Source: Candidatus Woesearchaeota archaeon (GTDB lineage Archaea; Nanobdellota; Nanobdellia; SCGC-AAA011-G17; JACQNH01). Taken from it: a stretch of 31,609 bases of DNA. The notes beneath the pieces were generated by a model. It worked only from the letters and a program-made list of their open reading frames with translations, did no database searches and was not told the DNA's origin. A program made the translations under genes and the position numbers. The DNA is taken from positions 1 through 31,609 of the forward strand of contig JACQNH010000026.1 of the NCBI GenBank assembly GCA_016203175.1, given 5' to 3'. This document shows, one piece after another, positions 15,199 through 22,391 of the stretch (within the stretch, counting starts at the first letter, position 1; each line of letters begins with the position of its first letter).

Positions 15199-15813
15199 AT
15201 GAACAAAAAAGCCTATTTTTTAAAAATATTCAAAAAAGCTGAAAAAAAATACTCTAAATCAACTAAAAGATTAGCTGGAGAAGGTTGGGATAAACCTTGG
15301 AAAACACTAATTACTACAATATTATCAGCACAAAGCAGGGATGAAACCACAATTCCAATTGCTGAAGCTTTATTTAAAAGGCATTCAACATTAGAAAAAT
15401 TAGCAAATGCAAAATATATAGATGTTTTTCAAATATTAAAAAGTATAAATTATAATAAAACCAAAACTAAAAACGTTATAGCTGCTGCAAAATATATTCT
15501 AAAAAATTTTAAAGGTAAAATCCCTGACAATATAGAGAACCTTACTGAAATCCCTGGTGTTGGAAGGAAAACTGCAAATCTGGTTTTAGCCGAGGTTCAT
15601 AAAAAGGATTCTATAACAATAGATACGCACTGCCATCGTTTATTAAATGTTTTAGGTTTAGTAAAAACAAAGACGCCTCATAAAACTGAATTAGAGTTAA
15701 TGAAGATTGCGCCTAAAAAATACTGGTCCAAAATCAACAGAATCTTCGTTTTATGGGGTAAAGATGTTCCTGGAAGAGATAAAAACAAGATTTTAAAGAA
15801 ACTAGAAGAATAA
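15199..15813 (+). CDS. nth: endonuclease III-type DNA glycosylase lacking the Fe-S cluster
   Basis: A 204-residue base-excision repair enzyme that removes oxidised pyrimidines and nicks the abasic site. Helix-hairpin-helix LTEIPGVGRKTANLV carries the catalytic Lys124 (GVGRKTA), and TIDTHCHRL carries the catalytic Asp142, both in the right place. E. coli-type enzymes end with four cysteines binding [4Fe-4S]. Here the corresponding tail reads GKDVPGRDKNKILKK and has no cysteine, and the protein stops shortly after. A cluster-free variant is therefore predicted, still likely active. TATA-like AATATAAAC about 25 bases upstream gives a leaderless mRNA. Confidence 0.92.
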   Translation: MNKKAYFLKIFKKAEKKYSKSTKRLAGEGWDKPWKTLITTILSAQSRDETTIPIAEALFKRHSTLEKLANAKYIDVFQILKSINYNKTKTKNVIAAAKYILKNFKGKIPDNIENLTEIPGVGRKTANLVLAEVHKKDSITIDTHCHRLLNVLGLVKTKTPHKTELELMKIAPKKYWSKINRIFVLWGKDVPGRDKNKILKKLEE

Positions 15814-15842
15814 CCACCATTAGGTAACTACTTACAGAAAGC

Positions 15843-15852
15843 TTTATATATA
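15843..15852 (+). promoter_or_regulatory. TATA box of the leader RNA/sigma-factor unit
   Basis: TTTATATATA centred near 15847 predicts a start near 15873, at the beginning of a strongly structured segment. A second TATA-like TTATATATT (15973-15981) is too close to the ATG at 15992 to serve it, so the upstream promoter probably drives the sigma-like gene through the leader. Confidence 0.55.
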
Positions 15853-15872
15853 GGTTATTACTCCTATTTGGT

Positions 15873-15960
15873 AATGGCATAAGGTGGGGTCTAACTCAAT
15901 TCTATTCAACAACACCTCCGAAAGTTGTTTTATGCTATGTTTTAGACCTCACTTGAAAGC
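15873..15960 (+). ncRNA. structured leader or small RNA with anti-SD loop
   Basis: Three helices are visible: GCATAA (15877-15882) with TTATGC (15930-15935); GTGGGGTCTAA (15884-15894) with TTAGACCTCAC (15942-15952), an 11-bp stem with one G-U; and AACAAC (15908-15913) with GTTGTT (15924-15929). The first two interleave, so they form a pseudoknot or are alternatives. The third presents a loop ACCTCCGAAA. CACCTCC (15913-15919) equals the anti-Shine-Dalgarno of 16S rRNA and could also pair with the AGGTG at 15882-15886. It sits directly upstream of the sigma-like gene, so it is either its cis-regulatory leader or an independent RNA. Confidence 0.5.
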
Positions 15961-15991
15961 CGTTTTAAATCATTATATATTAAAATTTTAA

Positions 15992-16915
15992 ATGAGAAAA
16001 TACAACAAAAGATTTAGCGAAAATAGTAGACAAGAATTATTAGAATTAGTAAGATCATATAAGAGTTCTCAAAATCCTGAAGAAAAAAATTCCCAGGCAT
16101 TCAAACTTTATAAAAGGTTTAACCGACTTATAGGGGGCGTAGTATATAAATCTCTAAATCTCCTTAGAAGTTATCCCATTATACGTAGCATAAGTGGTTT
16201 TGAAGTAGATGATCTTCGCCAAATAGGGTTTTTAGGTCTAGAAGAGGCTATAAGAACCTTTGATGAGTGTAAAGGAAAATTTGAAACTCATGCAATAGGC
16301 TACATTAGATTCGCTATTTTTAACAGTCTCAGGGATCAATTACCTAAGCCTAATATAGGTATATACTATAATATTCAAAGACTTAGAAGAGCAGGCACCA
16401 CTATACAAGATTTAATTGATATTTATCTGACAATTGAACAATATAAAGAACCAATTATTCTTAATTTAAAAAATGGACAAAAATTAGAGTTTAAAAGAGA
16501 AGCATTCAAAGATTTTGTTGAAAGCGCTGTAAGATCAAACAGTTTAAAATATTTATATGAAAATCCAATGCCAAAAGAAGATAGCATTGGTCACAATGGA
16601 TGCTTAGAAGAAATTCATAGAGAGGAATTAAAAGCAAAAATTCAAGAAAGCTTAGATTGTCTGAAATACCAACAAAAACTAGTTCTTGTTCTAAGAAATG
16701 GATTGGATATGCTTTCAGATGACGTTATTAAATTAAAATTAAAACCTTTAAGGACATATACTTTAGAAAAAATAGGATTTAAACTTAAATTAACAAAAGA
16801 ACGTATAAGGCAAATAGAAGATGAGGCAATTGAGAGGTTAACTAAAAGAGTACGTAAGTTAAGTTTAGAAGAGGTTATAGAAGATCCGGATATCTTAGTT
16901 AAAAGAAATTTCTAA
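15992..16915 (+). CDS. bacterial-like sigma-70 family factor
   Basis: A 307-residue protein with both core sigma domains. Region 2 (about 42-115) includes DDLRQIGFLGLEEAIRTFD and KFETHAIGYIRFAIFNSLRD, matching the core-binding and -10-recognition helices. Region 4 (about 212-290) includes TLEKIGFKLKLTKERIRQIE, an almost textbook -35 helix-turn-helix. The middle (120-200) is diverged region 3. Sigma factors belong to bacterial transcription; complete ones in archaea were reported from DPANN-type single-cell genomes (Rinke et al. 2013). Whether it works with archaeal RNA polymerase is unknown. It lies behind a structured leader RNA. Codon use matches its neighbours, so it is not a very recent import. 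Confidence 0.88.
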   Translation: MRKYNKRFSENSRQELLELVRSYKSSQNPEEKNSQAFKLYKRFNRLIGGVVYKSLNLLRSYPIIRSISGFEVDDLRQIGFLGLEEAIRTFDECKGKFETHAIGYIRFAIFNSLRDQLPKPNIGIYYNIQRLRRAGTTIQDLIDIYLTIEQYKEPIILNLKNGQKLEFKREAFKDFVESAVRSNSLKYLYENPMPKEDSIGHNGCLEEIHREELKAKIQESLDCLKYQQKLVLVLRNGLDMLSDDVIKLKLKPLRTYTLEKIGFKLKLTKERIRQIEDEAIERLTKRVRKLSLEEVIEDPDILVKRNF

Positions 16916-16954
16916 AAACTAAAGATTTATTAAATTAAAAATTTTACATAAAAT

Positions 16955-17749
16955 ATGAACATAATATTTTGGTGTGAATTCCCAGAAAAAGTAAATCTAG
17001 CTCTATTAAACAAAATTCTATCCAGATTAAACCTCAATATTAATGTTTATTCAGCCTCTAAAAGTTTAAAAGAATTCAACAACTTTAAAGATAGATTCTC
17101 TAAGATTAAAAATATAAAAACAATAGGCTGCTGGCCCGTATTAGAAAAGAATAAAGGTTATTGGTTCTCAGGTTTTTCAGACAAAGATTCTCTAAAATCA
17201 ATACTACAATATAAAAATCTAAAATTAAAAATTGATATTGAACCGCCTTTAGAAGATAATAAATTTTCTTACTTTAAAATTGGTTTTTATTTTTTAAAAT
17301 ACATATTATTCAAAAAAGCACAAAATAAAGATTTATTATCCGAAATTTTAATGAATTTTAAAAAAGAAGATCTAATAATAAGCACATTCCCTTTACCTAA
17401 GTTTTTATTGAACAAATTAATAAATATCCAAGATTTAAAAAATTCTAATTTAAACTTAATGTGTTATTCAACCTTAATACCAAAAATATTAAGACCGCTT
17501 TATAGAGTTTATTTTAAATATATTGTTGATAATTATAAAAGAATTTCAAATGTAATTGCTGCTGTTGGTTTAATTTCGCCCGGTATTTTTGGAAATGAGC
17601 CTATTTATATCGACTTAAAGGAATTTAAAAAAGATTTAGAATTTATTAAAACATTAAATACAAATACAATAGTTATATTTGAGTTATCTGGAGTTTTAAA
17701 AAGGAAGAATCCAGAAGAATGGTTTAAGATTTTAAACTCTCTTCAATAA
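16955..17749 (+). CDS. hypothetical protein beside surface-sugar genes
   Basis: A 264-residue soluble alpha/beta protein with no family I can name. The start MNIIFWCEFPEKV, the stretch IGCWPVLEKNKGYWFSGFS (about 57-75) and a strand-helix rhythm suggest a TIM-barrel-like fold. No catalytic motif is certain. It ends convergently with the glycosyltransferase gene, overlapping it by 26 bases at the 3' ends. Its neighbours are a glycosyltransferase and a PIG-L deacetylase, so a role in glycan or glycolipid metabolism is a contextual guess. Confidence 0.65.
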   Translation: MNIIFWCEFPEKVNLALLNKILSRLNLNINVYSASKSLKEFNNFKDRFSKIKNIKTIGCWPVLEKNKGYWFSGFSDKDSLKSILQYKNLKLKIDIEPPLEDNKFSYFKIGFYFLKYILFKKAQNKDLLSEILMNFKKEDLIISTFPLPKFLLNKLINIQDLKNSNLNLMCYSTLIPKILRPLYRVYFKYIVDNYKRISNVIAAVGLISPGIFGNEPIYIDLKEFKKDLEFIKTLNTNTIVIFELSGVLKRKNPEEWFKILNSLQ

Positions 17750-18779
17750 TATCTACAACCTCAACAGCCCCATAACCTGTAATATGTGCTTTTTCGATAT
17801 TTCTTTTAATTTCATCAAATCTATTTAAAAAAAGCTTTAAAGAATTTTCAATATCATCAATATTCCCAAATTCTAAATAATCTCTTAAAGTATAGACATT
17901 TAACAACTGCTCAACATGATTTTTTATTGGAAATACTAACATTGGCTTTTTATAAACCATACACTCCGACATTGTTAAATTCCCAGCTAAAGTGATTACA
18001 CCTTTACATATTTTTAAATATTCTAGATAATTTTCCTTAAACTTAAAATGCTTTTCAGAAACAATAATCTCAGAACCAAAAAATACAAATTCTTCACTAA
18101 ATTTTTTTCTCAATTTAAATAATCTTTTTGCTAAAGAAACACCATAATTACTACCCCCTAACATTACTAAGATTGGTTTTTTCTTAAAACCTAATTTCTT
18201 CATTAAATAACTTTCAGAATCAAATTCCTCAGGTTGTGCTCTTATAATTGGATTTACATAATTAAACTTCTCTTTAAACTTAGAATTATAAGAAGAAATA
18301 ATTACTCTATCAGAAAGGTCGTAGATGTGCTTGATAAACTTCATTTGAAGATTTAAAATAAAATTTTTACTTGGATATTCATTATAAACTTCAGGATCAA
18401 AACCAAATATACTGATACATCTTTTTCCAAGCTTTTTAGCCATTAAACAGCCCAACATTTCAAAATCATTTATAATTAGATCAGGATCAAAATCTTTTAA
18501 TTCATGATAAACATTAAAACTAAATAATAACCAGTATAAAGGTAAAAAAAGATTCTTTAAGATAAATCTAAAAATTTTGAAACCAAAAACATCATCTGGA
18601 AATCTATATCCTTTAATCTTAAAAATTTTAAAACCATCTTTAAAATATTCATAAGAATTATCATACCCAAAAATCATTATCTCAGTTTTAGGATATTCTT
18701 TTAATAGTTCTCTAATTACCGCATGAACCCTTATTGAATCGCCATACCCAAATCCTGTAACAAAAAATGCAATTCTCAT
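17724..18779 (-). CDS. GT-B glycosyltransferase (MJ1255/MurG-like)
   Basis: A 351-residue protein of the GT-B fold. The N-terminal Rossmann half begins MRIAFFVTGFGYGDSIRVHAV. The C-terminal half has ILVMLGGSNYG and, near the end, LAGNLTMSECMVYKKPMLVFPI followed by HVEQLLN, the sugar-nucleotide-binding pattern of GT28/MurG-like enzymes and the archaeal MJ1255 type. It probably transfers a sugar from a nucleotide donor to a lipid or surface glycan on the cytosolic face of the membrane; donor and acceptor are unknown. AAGGAGAAAAG precedes the ATG. The PIG-L gene lies 66 bases upstream on the same strand, a two-gene unit. Confidence 0.82.
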   Translation of the reverse strand: MRIAFFVTGFGYGDSIRVHAVIRELLKEYPKTEIMIFGYDNSYEYFKDGFKIFKIKGYRFPDDVFGFKIFRFILKNLFLPLYWLLFSFNVYHELKDFDPDLIINDFEMLGCLMAKKLGKRCISIFGFDPEVYNEYPSKNFILNLQMKFIKHIYDLSDRVIISSYNSKFKEKFNYVNPIIRAQPEEFDSESYLMKKLGFKKKPILVMLGGSNYGVSLAKRLFKLRKKFSEEFVFFGSEIIVSEKHFKFKENYLEYLKICKGVITLAGNLTMSECMVYKKPMLVFPIKNHVEQLLNVYTLRDYLEFGNIDDIENSLKLFLNRFDEIKRNIEKAHITGYGAVEVVDIIEESLKS

Positions 18780-18845
18780 CTTTTCTCCTTTTCTTTCCCA
18801 AAGTTTTATTTATTCTTTCCGAGGTTTCTTCCTAAGAAAGCTCTT

Positions 18846-19469
18846 TCATTTAATCTTATAAAACCTCTCTGCAAATTTTTTGTTTATTTTAAAACCATAC
18901 TTCCATGCCCTGTATAAAACAGGTATAGTTTGTAAGTAAACTGATACTAATTCCGTCTTAAACATATCCATCATCTTCAATTTTTTCGTTAAATAATTAG
19001 TAATATCAACATAAATTTGAGGGTGTTCTTCATCTACAACACTCCAAACTTCATAAGAATATAATTCTAAATCTAATTTTCTTAATAAACCTATTCCAAA
19101 ATTAAAAGTAGCTCTATGGTCTGGATGCACATCAGAAGCAGTAGGCAAATAAATTTTTTCTGGCTTTTCTTTTTTAATTATTTCTAAAATTTTATCTTTA
19201 ATTTTAGGCAATTCTTCTTCTAACTTTTGATCATTTAATCTAAAAAATATTGTTTTATGAATCCCGAACTCCTTACCAACTTTCAAAGCCTCTTCTTCCC
19301 TTCTTTTTGTAATAACTTCAGGTCTTAAATGGGGATTTGATGCCTGTCCAGCTGACAAAACTAGTTTAATTATTCTATAACCATCATCTATATACTTTAA
19401 AGCAGTACCGCCCATTCCTATCTCTAGATCATCATTATGGGGACTAAATACAATTATTGTTTTTGACAT
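18846..19469 (-). CDS. PIG-L/LmbE-family deacetylase
   Basis: A 207-residue zinc-dependent deacetylase. The metal motif SPHNDDLEIGMGG (9-21) is the family PHPDDE-type motif with Asn in place of Pro, and HPDH (115-118) supplies the remaining ligand. These enzymes remove acetyl groups from N-acetylglucosamine-type sugars. Followed directly by a GT-B glycosyltransferase on the same strand, it suggests synthesis of a de-N-acetylated sugar for surface glycan or lipid. Length is normal and all visible catalytic residues are present. Confidence 0.9.
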   Translation of the reverse strand: MSKTIIVFSPHNDDLEIGMGGTALKYIDDGYRIIKLVLSAGQASNPHLRPEVITKRREEEALKVGKEFGIHKTIFFRLNDQKLEEELPKIKDKILEIIKKEKPEKIYLPTASDVHPDHRATFNFGIGLLRKLDLELYSYEVWSVVDEEHPQIYVDITNYLTKKLKMMDMFKTELVSVYLQTIPVLYRAWKYGFKINKKFAERFYKIK

Positions 19470-19506
19470 AAATTTGAGTAAATAATCTAATTTAAAATGT
19501 TTTTGA

Positions 19507-21033
19507 TTATATCATTCCAACTGGATGCATATCTCTATTAATGATTATTGTACCTTTAATATTGTTCCTACCAGTTTCTTTTACATTATATAAATTTTTA
19601 TCAGCATGCATAATTAATTCTTCCGCTGTTAAAGAACCATTCATACAGGTTACTAAACCAATACTAATTGTAACTTTTTTAAGTGGTTGAAGTTCTTCTC
19701 CATAAAATTTTTTTTCTAAGACATTTTTATGCAATCTTTCAATAACTAATTTTGCATCAATGGATTTTGTTTCTGGCATTATAATAATAAATTCTTCTCC
19801 ACCATACCTTCCAACTATGTCTGCTGATCTTACCGACGCTTTAACCAATTCTGCTAATTCTTTTAATAATTTATCACCTTTTAAATGTCCATGTTGATCA
19901 TTATATTTTTTAAAAAAATCTATATCAAAAAGAGCAATTGACAATGGGGATTGACAATGTTTGCTTTTTTCAATTTCTTTTAATAATAAGTCCATAAAAT
20001 ATCTTCTATTAAATAAGCCAGTTAATTTATCCCTAATTGCTGATTCTTTTATATTTTCATATTTTTTTGCGTTATCTATTGCAATTGCTATATCAGTTAT
20101 AATAATATTAAGAAATTCTAAATCGTAGTTATCAAGATTTATATAACCACCATAAAGATTTAAAGTTCCTATTAATTCTTCTTTTGAATTTAATGGGAAT
20201 GAAAGTAACGCATTATATTCTATTTTCAAATCATAAAATCTAAAATCTTTATTAATAATTGGGATTTTAATTGATGTTTTTTGTTCAATAATTTCTAAAG
20301 CTAAAGCAGATTCTAACTTTAATAAATCTTTACTTGGTTCATGTAATCCATATCTTCTTTTTCCCTCGAATATGCATATCGAACAAGATTTTGCTTTAAT
20401 AGCTTTAAGCATAAAATTCATTACTGAAGTAAGAATTTTTTGTAGCTCTAAAGTGGAATTGACCATTTTGCTTATTTGATTTAATATGATAAGTTCACTT
20501 AATTTTCTTTCCACTAAGCGATTTTGAGCAGCTAGTTCTGGAACTGTATCTAAAAAAAGCATTATTAATCTTTTATAAATTTCAATTTCTGATTTAGTTT
20601 TTATATTTAGATTGTTTAAAGCTTCTGCATATTTATCATACTCTATATTTGTAATTTTAGATAGTTCTTTACACGCATTATAATTTCTCATGTTATAAAG
20701 AATCCCGCTTAGTATAACTGCTGCAACTATATTTCCTTTAAAAATTATGGGAGCCATTATATTAAATAGACCTGAAGAACAAGGATAAAATAGAAAATTA
20801 CCATTATTTTCAATTAATTCTTTAAATCTATTAGCCCTAGATATTGCTATTAAATTTTTGCTTGATTGATTTGAGTTTATTAATTCCCAATAAGGCATAT
20901 TAACTTCTGAACTAACAATTTCTTTACCAGACATATCAATAGTATATAAAGGTAATTCTAATGCTAAACTAAGATTATCCTGGATTCTTTTCCATAATTT
21001 TAGATCAAAATTCTTTTCTAGATAAGGTTTCAT
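19507..21033 (-). CDS. PocR-GAF-GGDEF diguanylate cyclase
   Basis: A 508-residue soluble signalling protein. N-terminal PocR-like sensor (about 10-170, with FYPCSSGLFNIMAPI and a Cys near 121), a coiled linker, a GAF domain (about 185-325) and a C-terminal GGDEF domain (about 330-495). The active motif is GGEEF (411-415), with RSAD (402-405) five residues before it, the product-inhibition site, and DKLTGLFNRRYF at the domain start. It should make cyclic di-GMP from two GTP, with feedback. Such enzymes are rare in archaea. No EAL, HD-GYP or PilZ gene lies in the window. A leaderless start is suggested by TATA at about 21056-21066. It diverges from the 21115 gene. Confidence 0.93.
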   Translation of the reverse strand: MKPYLEKNFDLKLWKRIQDNLSLALELPLYTIDMSGKEIVSSEVNMPYWELINSNQSSKNLIAISRANRFKELIENNGNFLFYPCSSGLFNIMAPIIFKGNIVAAVILSGILYNMRNYNACKELSKITNIEYDKYAEALNNLNIKTKSEIEIYKRLIMLFLDTVPELAAQNRLVERKLSELIILNQISKMVNSTLELQKILTSVMNFMLKAIKAKSCSICIFEGKRRYGLHEPSKDLLKLESALALEIIEQKTSIKIPIINKDFRFYDLKIEYNALLSFPLNSKEELIGTLNLYGGYINLDNYDLEFLNIIITDIAIAIDNAKKYENIKESAIRDKLTGLFNRRYFMDLLLKEIEKSKHCQSPLSIALFDIDFFKKYNDQHGHLKGDKLLKELAELVKASVRSADIVGRYGGEEFIIIMPETKSIDAKLVIERLHKNVLEKKFYGEELQPLKKVTISIGLVTCMNGSLTAEELIMHADKNLYNVKETGRNNIKGTIIINRDMHPVGMI

Positions 21034-21114
21034 AAAATTAGACCTTTATCTTAATTTATAAAAGTTATTAAAGACCTCAGATAAATTTTTATATCCCTCA
21101 AAATCGTTAAAATC

Positions 21115-21558
21115 ATGAAAATAGATCTAAATTGTATGCAAAGGTTTACAAGAAATTTTTTAAGAATTCTTGCAGAAAATGAAATTTTGCAGTTTGAAGA
21201 TGTAAAAAATAATGTAGGAACCTATTTTCACGACGGTATAAATAGTAATATAGTTTTAATAACTTTAGTTCCATCTTTTCATAATAAAGAGATCCTAGAC
21301 TATACAGTAACATATTTTTTAAAAGAAAAACCAACAAATTATATAGAAGCAACACCATCAATAAGAATAAACCCAAAAATAGGCTATTCAAACATAATCA
21401 TTAAGGCTGATAAAAAAATTCCTGGTTATGATAATTTTTATGTCGATAAGTCATTAAATGTTTTACAAATGCGAACATTGCAGTTTACATACTTACCAAT
21501 AATAAAGGGAGAATTAGAAAAATTATTAGAATTAAATAAAGCTGCACTGTTCCACTAA
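21115..21558 (+). CDS. hypothetical protein, 147 residues
   Basis: Not recognised. A soluble protein with predicted alternation of strands and helices; mid-part strands such as NIVLITLVPSF and SNIIIKADKK suggest an alpha/beta fold. No metal or nucleotide motif. It is transcribed divergently from the diguanylate cyclase. TATA-like TTTTTATATCC (about 21086-21096) places the transcript start at the ATG (leaderless). A tRNA-Gly-end-like repeat lies 13 bases after its stop. Confidence 0.6.
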   Translation: MKIDLNCMQRFTRNFLRILAENEILQFEDVKNNVGTYFHDGINSNIVLITLVPSFHNKEILDYTVTYFLKEKPTNYIEATPSIRINPKIGYSNIIIKADKKIPGYDNFYVDKSLNVLQMRTLQFTYLPIIKGELEKLLELNKAALFH

Positions 21559-21570
21559 TTAAATAACGAA

Positions 21571-21583
21571 TGCGCCGACGGAG
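21571..21583 (+). repeat. copy of the tRNA-Gly 3' end (att-like)
   Basis: TGCGCCGACGGAG shares TGCGCCGACGG with the tRNA-Gly acceptor end at 23543-23553, same orientation. It is GC-rich in AT-rich intergenic sequence and the outermost of the three copies. Confidence 0.4.
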
Positions 21584-21597
21584 AGATAAATAAATTT

Positions 21598-21867
21598 TTA
21601 TAAGACCATGCCTTTAATATGTGGCATCTTACCTTCTATAAATCCGATTATATCTCTTTTGTTTTGTGAATTTAGTGATATACCAATAAAGTCAGTCTTC
21701 TTGTAAACTAAAACCCAGCCCACTTCTACTAAGTCTTTTATTGCATTATCTAAATTTTGGAATCTTTTAAAATGCTCTAACCGATCATATTTATGCCCCC
21801 AATTATTCTTTCTGGCTAATTTAAACATTATTTGGGCTTTTTCTAAATCTAAATCCCCTTTTGACAT
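21598..21867 (-). CDS. small protein paired with a winged-helix gene
   Basis: An 89-residue charged protein, starting MSKGDLDLEKAQIMFKLA, helical at first and then with strands near GWVLVYKKTDFIGISLN. Start choice: a TATA box (minus-strand TTTTTATAAATC, about 21888-21899) points to a start near 21868, so the ATG at 21867 is preferred over that at 21873. It is divergent from the winged-helix gene 99 bases away, with repeated GAAAGATT motifs between. The pair looks like an archaeal two-gene cassette in which the small protein is regulated by, or antagonised by, the winged-helix protein; a toxin-antitoxin role is a hypothesis only. Confidence 0.65.
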   Translation of the reverse strand: MSKGDLDLEKAQIMFKLARKNNWGHKYDRLEHFKRFQNLDNAIKDLVEVGWVLVYKKTDFIGISLNSQNKRDIIGFIEGKMPHIKGMVL

Positions 21868-21874
21868 TCTCATG

Positions 21875-21940
21875 GAAAGATTTAATGATTTATAAAAATT
21901 TCTATTTTTGAAAGATTCTTTTTTTAATAGAAAGATTTAA
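21875..21940. promoter_or_regulatory. three GAAAGATT repeats in a divergent promoter region
   Basis: GAAAGATTTAA at 21875-21885, GAAAGATT at 21910-21917 and GAAAGATTTAA at 21930-21940, all in one orientation. The outer two overlap the start region of the leftward gene and the TATA region of the rightward one (TTTAAATATAG, about 21936-21946). A likely binding array for the winged-helix protein encoded alongside. Confidence 0.45.
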
Positions 21941-21966
21941 ATATAGAGTAATTATCTATTTGTAAA

Positions 21967-22299
21967 ATGAAAGTAAAAGAAAATAAATCGATATTCTTAG
22001 AGTATTTCGGAGACAACCCACAAATAAGAGTGTTGGACTTTTTAATAGATAACCATTTTTTTGATTATCCTTTGACAGAAATAGCAAGAGAAAGTAATGT
22101 TAGTTATAATTCCTTAACATCTTTTTTTGAAGATTGGGTAAAGAAGGGAATAGTGATCAGAACAAGAAGAATAGGAAAATCAGATTATTATAAACTTAAT
22201 CTTGAAAATTCTTTTGTGAAGAACATTATAAAGCTAGACTGGAGCCTTACTAAAAAAAACTCGCTTCCAGAGATAAAAGAAGAAGAGCTTTTGATATAG
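21967..22299 (+). CDS. winged-helix DNA-binding protein
   Basis: A 110-residue transcriptional regulator. Residues 15-75 form a winged helix: IRVLDFLIDNHFFDYPLTEIA, recognition helix NVSYNSLTSFFEDWVKKG and wing IVIRTRRIGKSDYYKLN. The C-terminal helix (about 78-98) may dimerise. This type is common in archaea as small local regulators. The mRNA is leaderless (TATA about 26 bases before the ATG). Divergent partner at 21598-21867. Targets unknown; the GAAAGATT repeats in the shared promoter are candidates. Confidence 0.8.
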   Translation: MKVKENKSIFLEYFGDNPQIRVLDFLIDNHFFDYPLTEIARESNVSYNSLTSFFEDWVKKGIVIRTRRIGKSDYYKLNLENSFVKNIIKLDWSLTKKNSLPEIKEEELLI

Positions 22300-22360
22300 A
22301 CTTTATTTAGAATTAAATATCTTAAACGATTATGCGCTGTTACTCAGACAAAATTATAAT

Positions 22361-22369
22361 TGCGCCGAC
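22361..22369 (+). repeat. second copy of the tRNA-Gly 3' end (att-like)
   Basis: ATTGCGCCGAC (22359-22369) equals the tRNA-Gly 3' flank and acceptor end at 23541-23551, same orientation. It lies between the convergent winged-helix and solute-binding genes. Confidence 0.4.
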
Positions 22370-22391
22370 AAGTATTATAGAGATGATTAAT

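Noticed and set aside
21571..22369. The GCGCCGAC copies as 3' halves of trans-split tRNAs.
   Set aside because: No T-arm or other tRNA sequence precedes either copy; only the acceptor end is shared.
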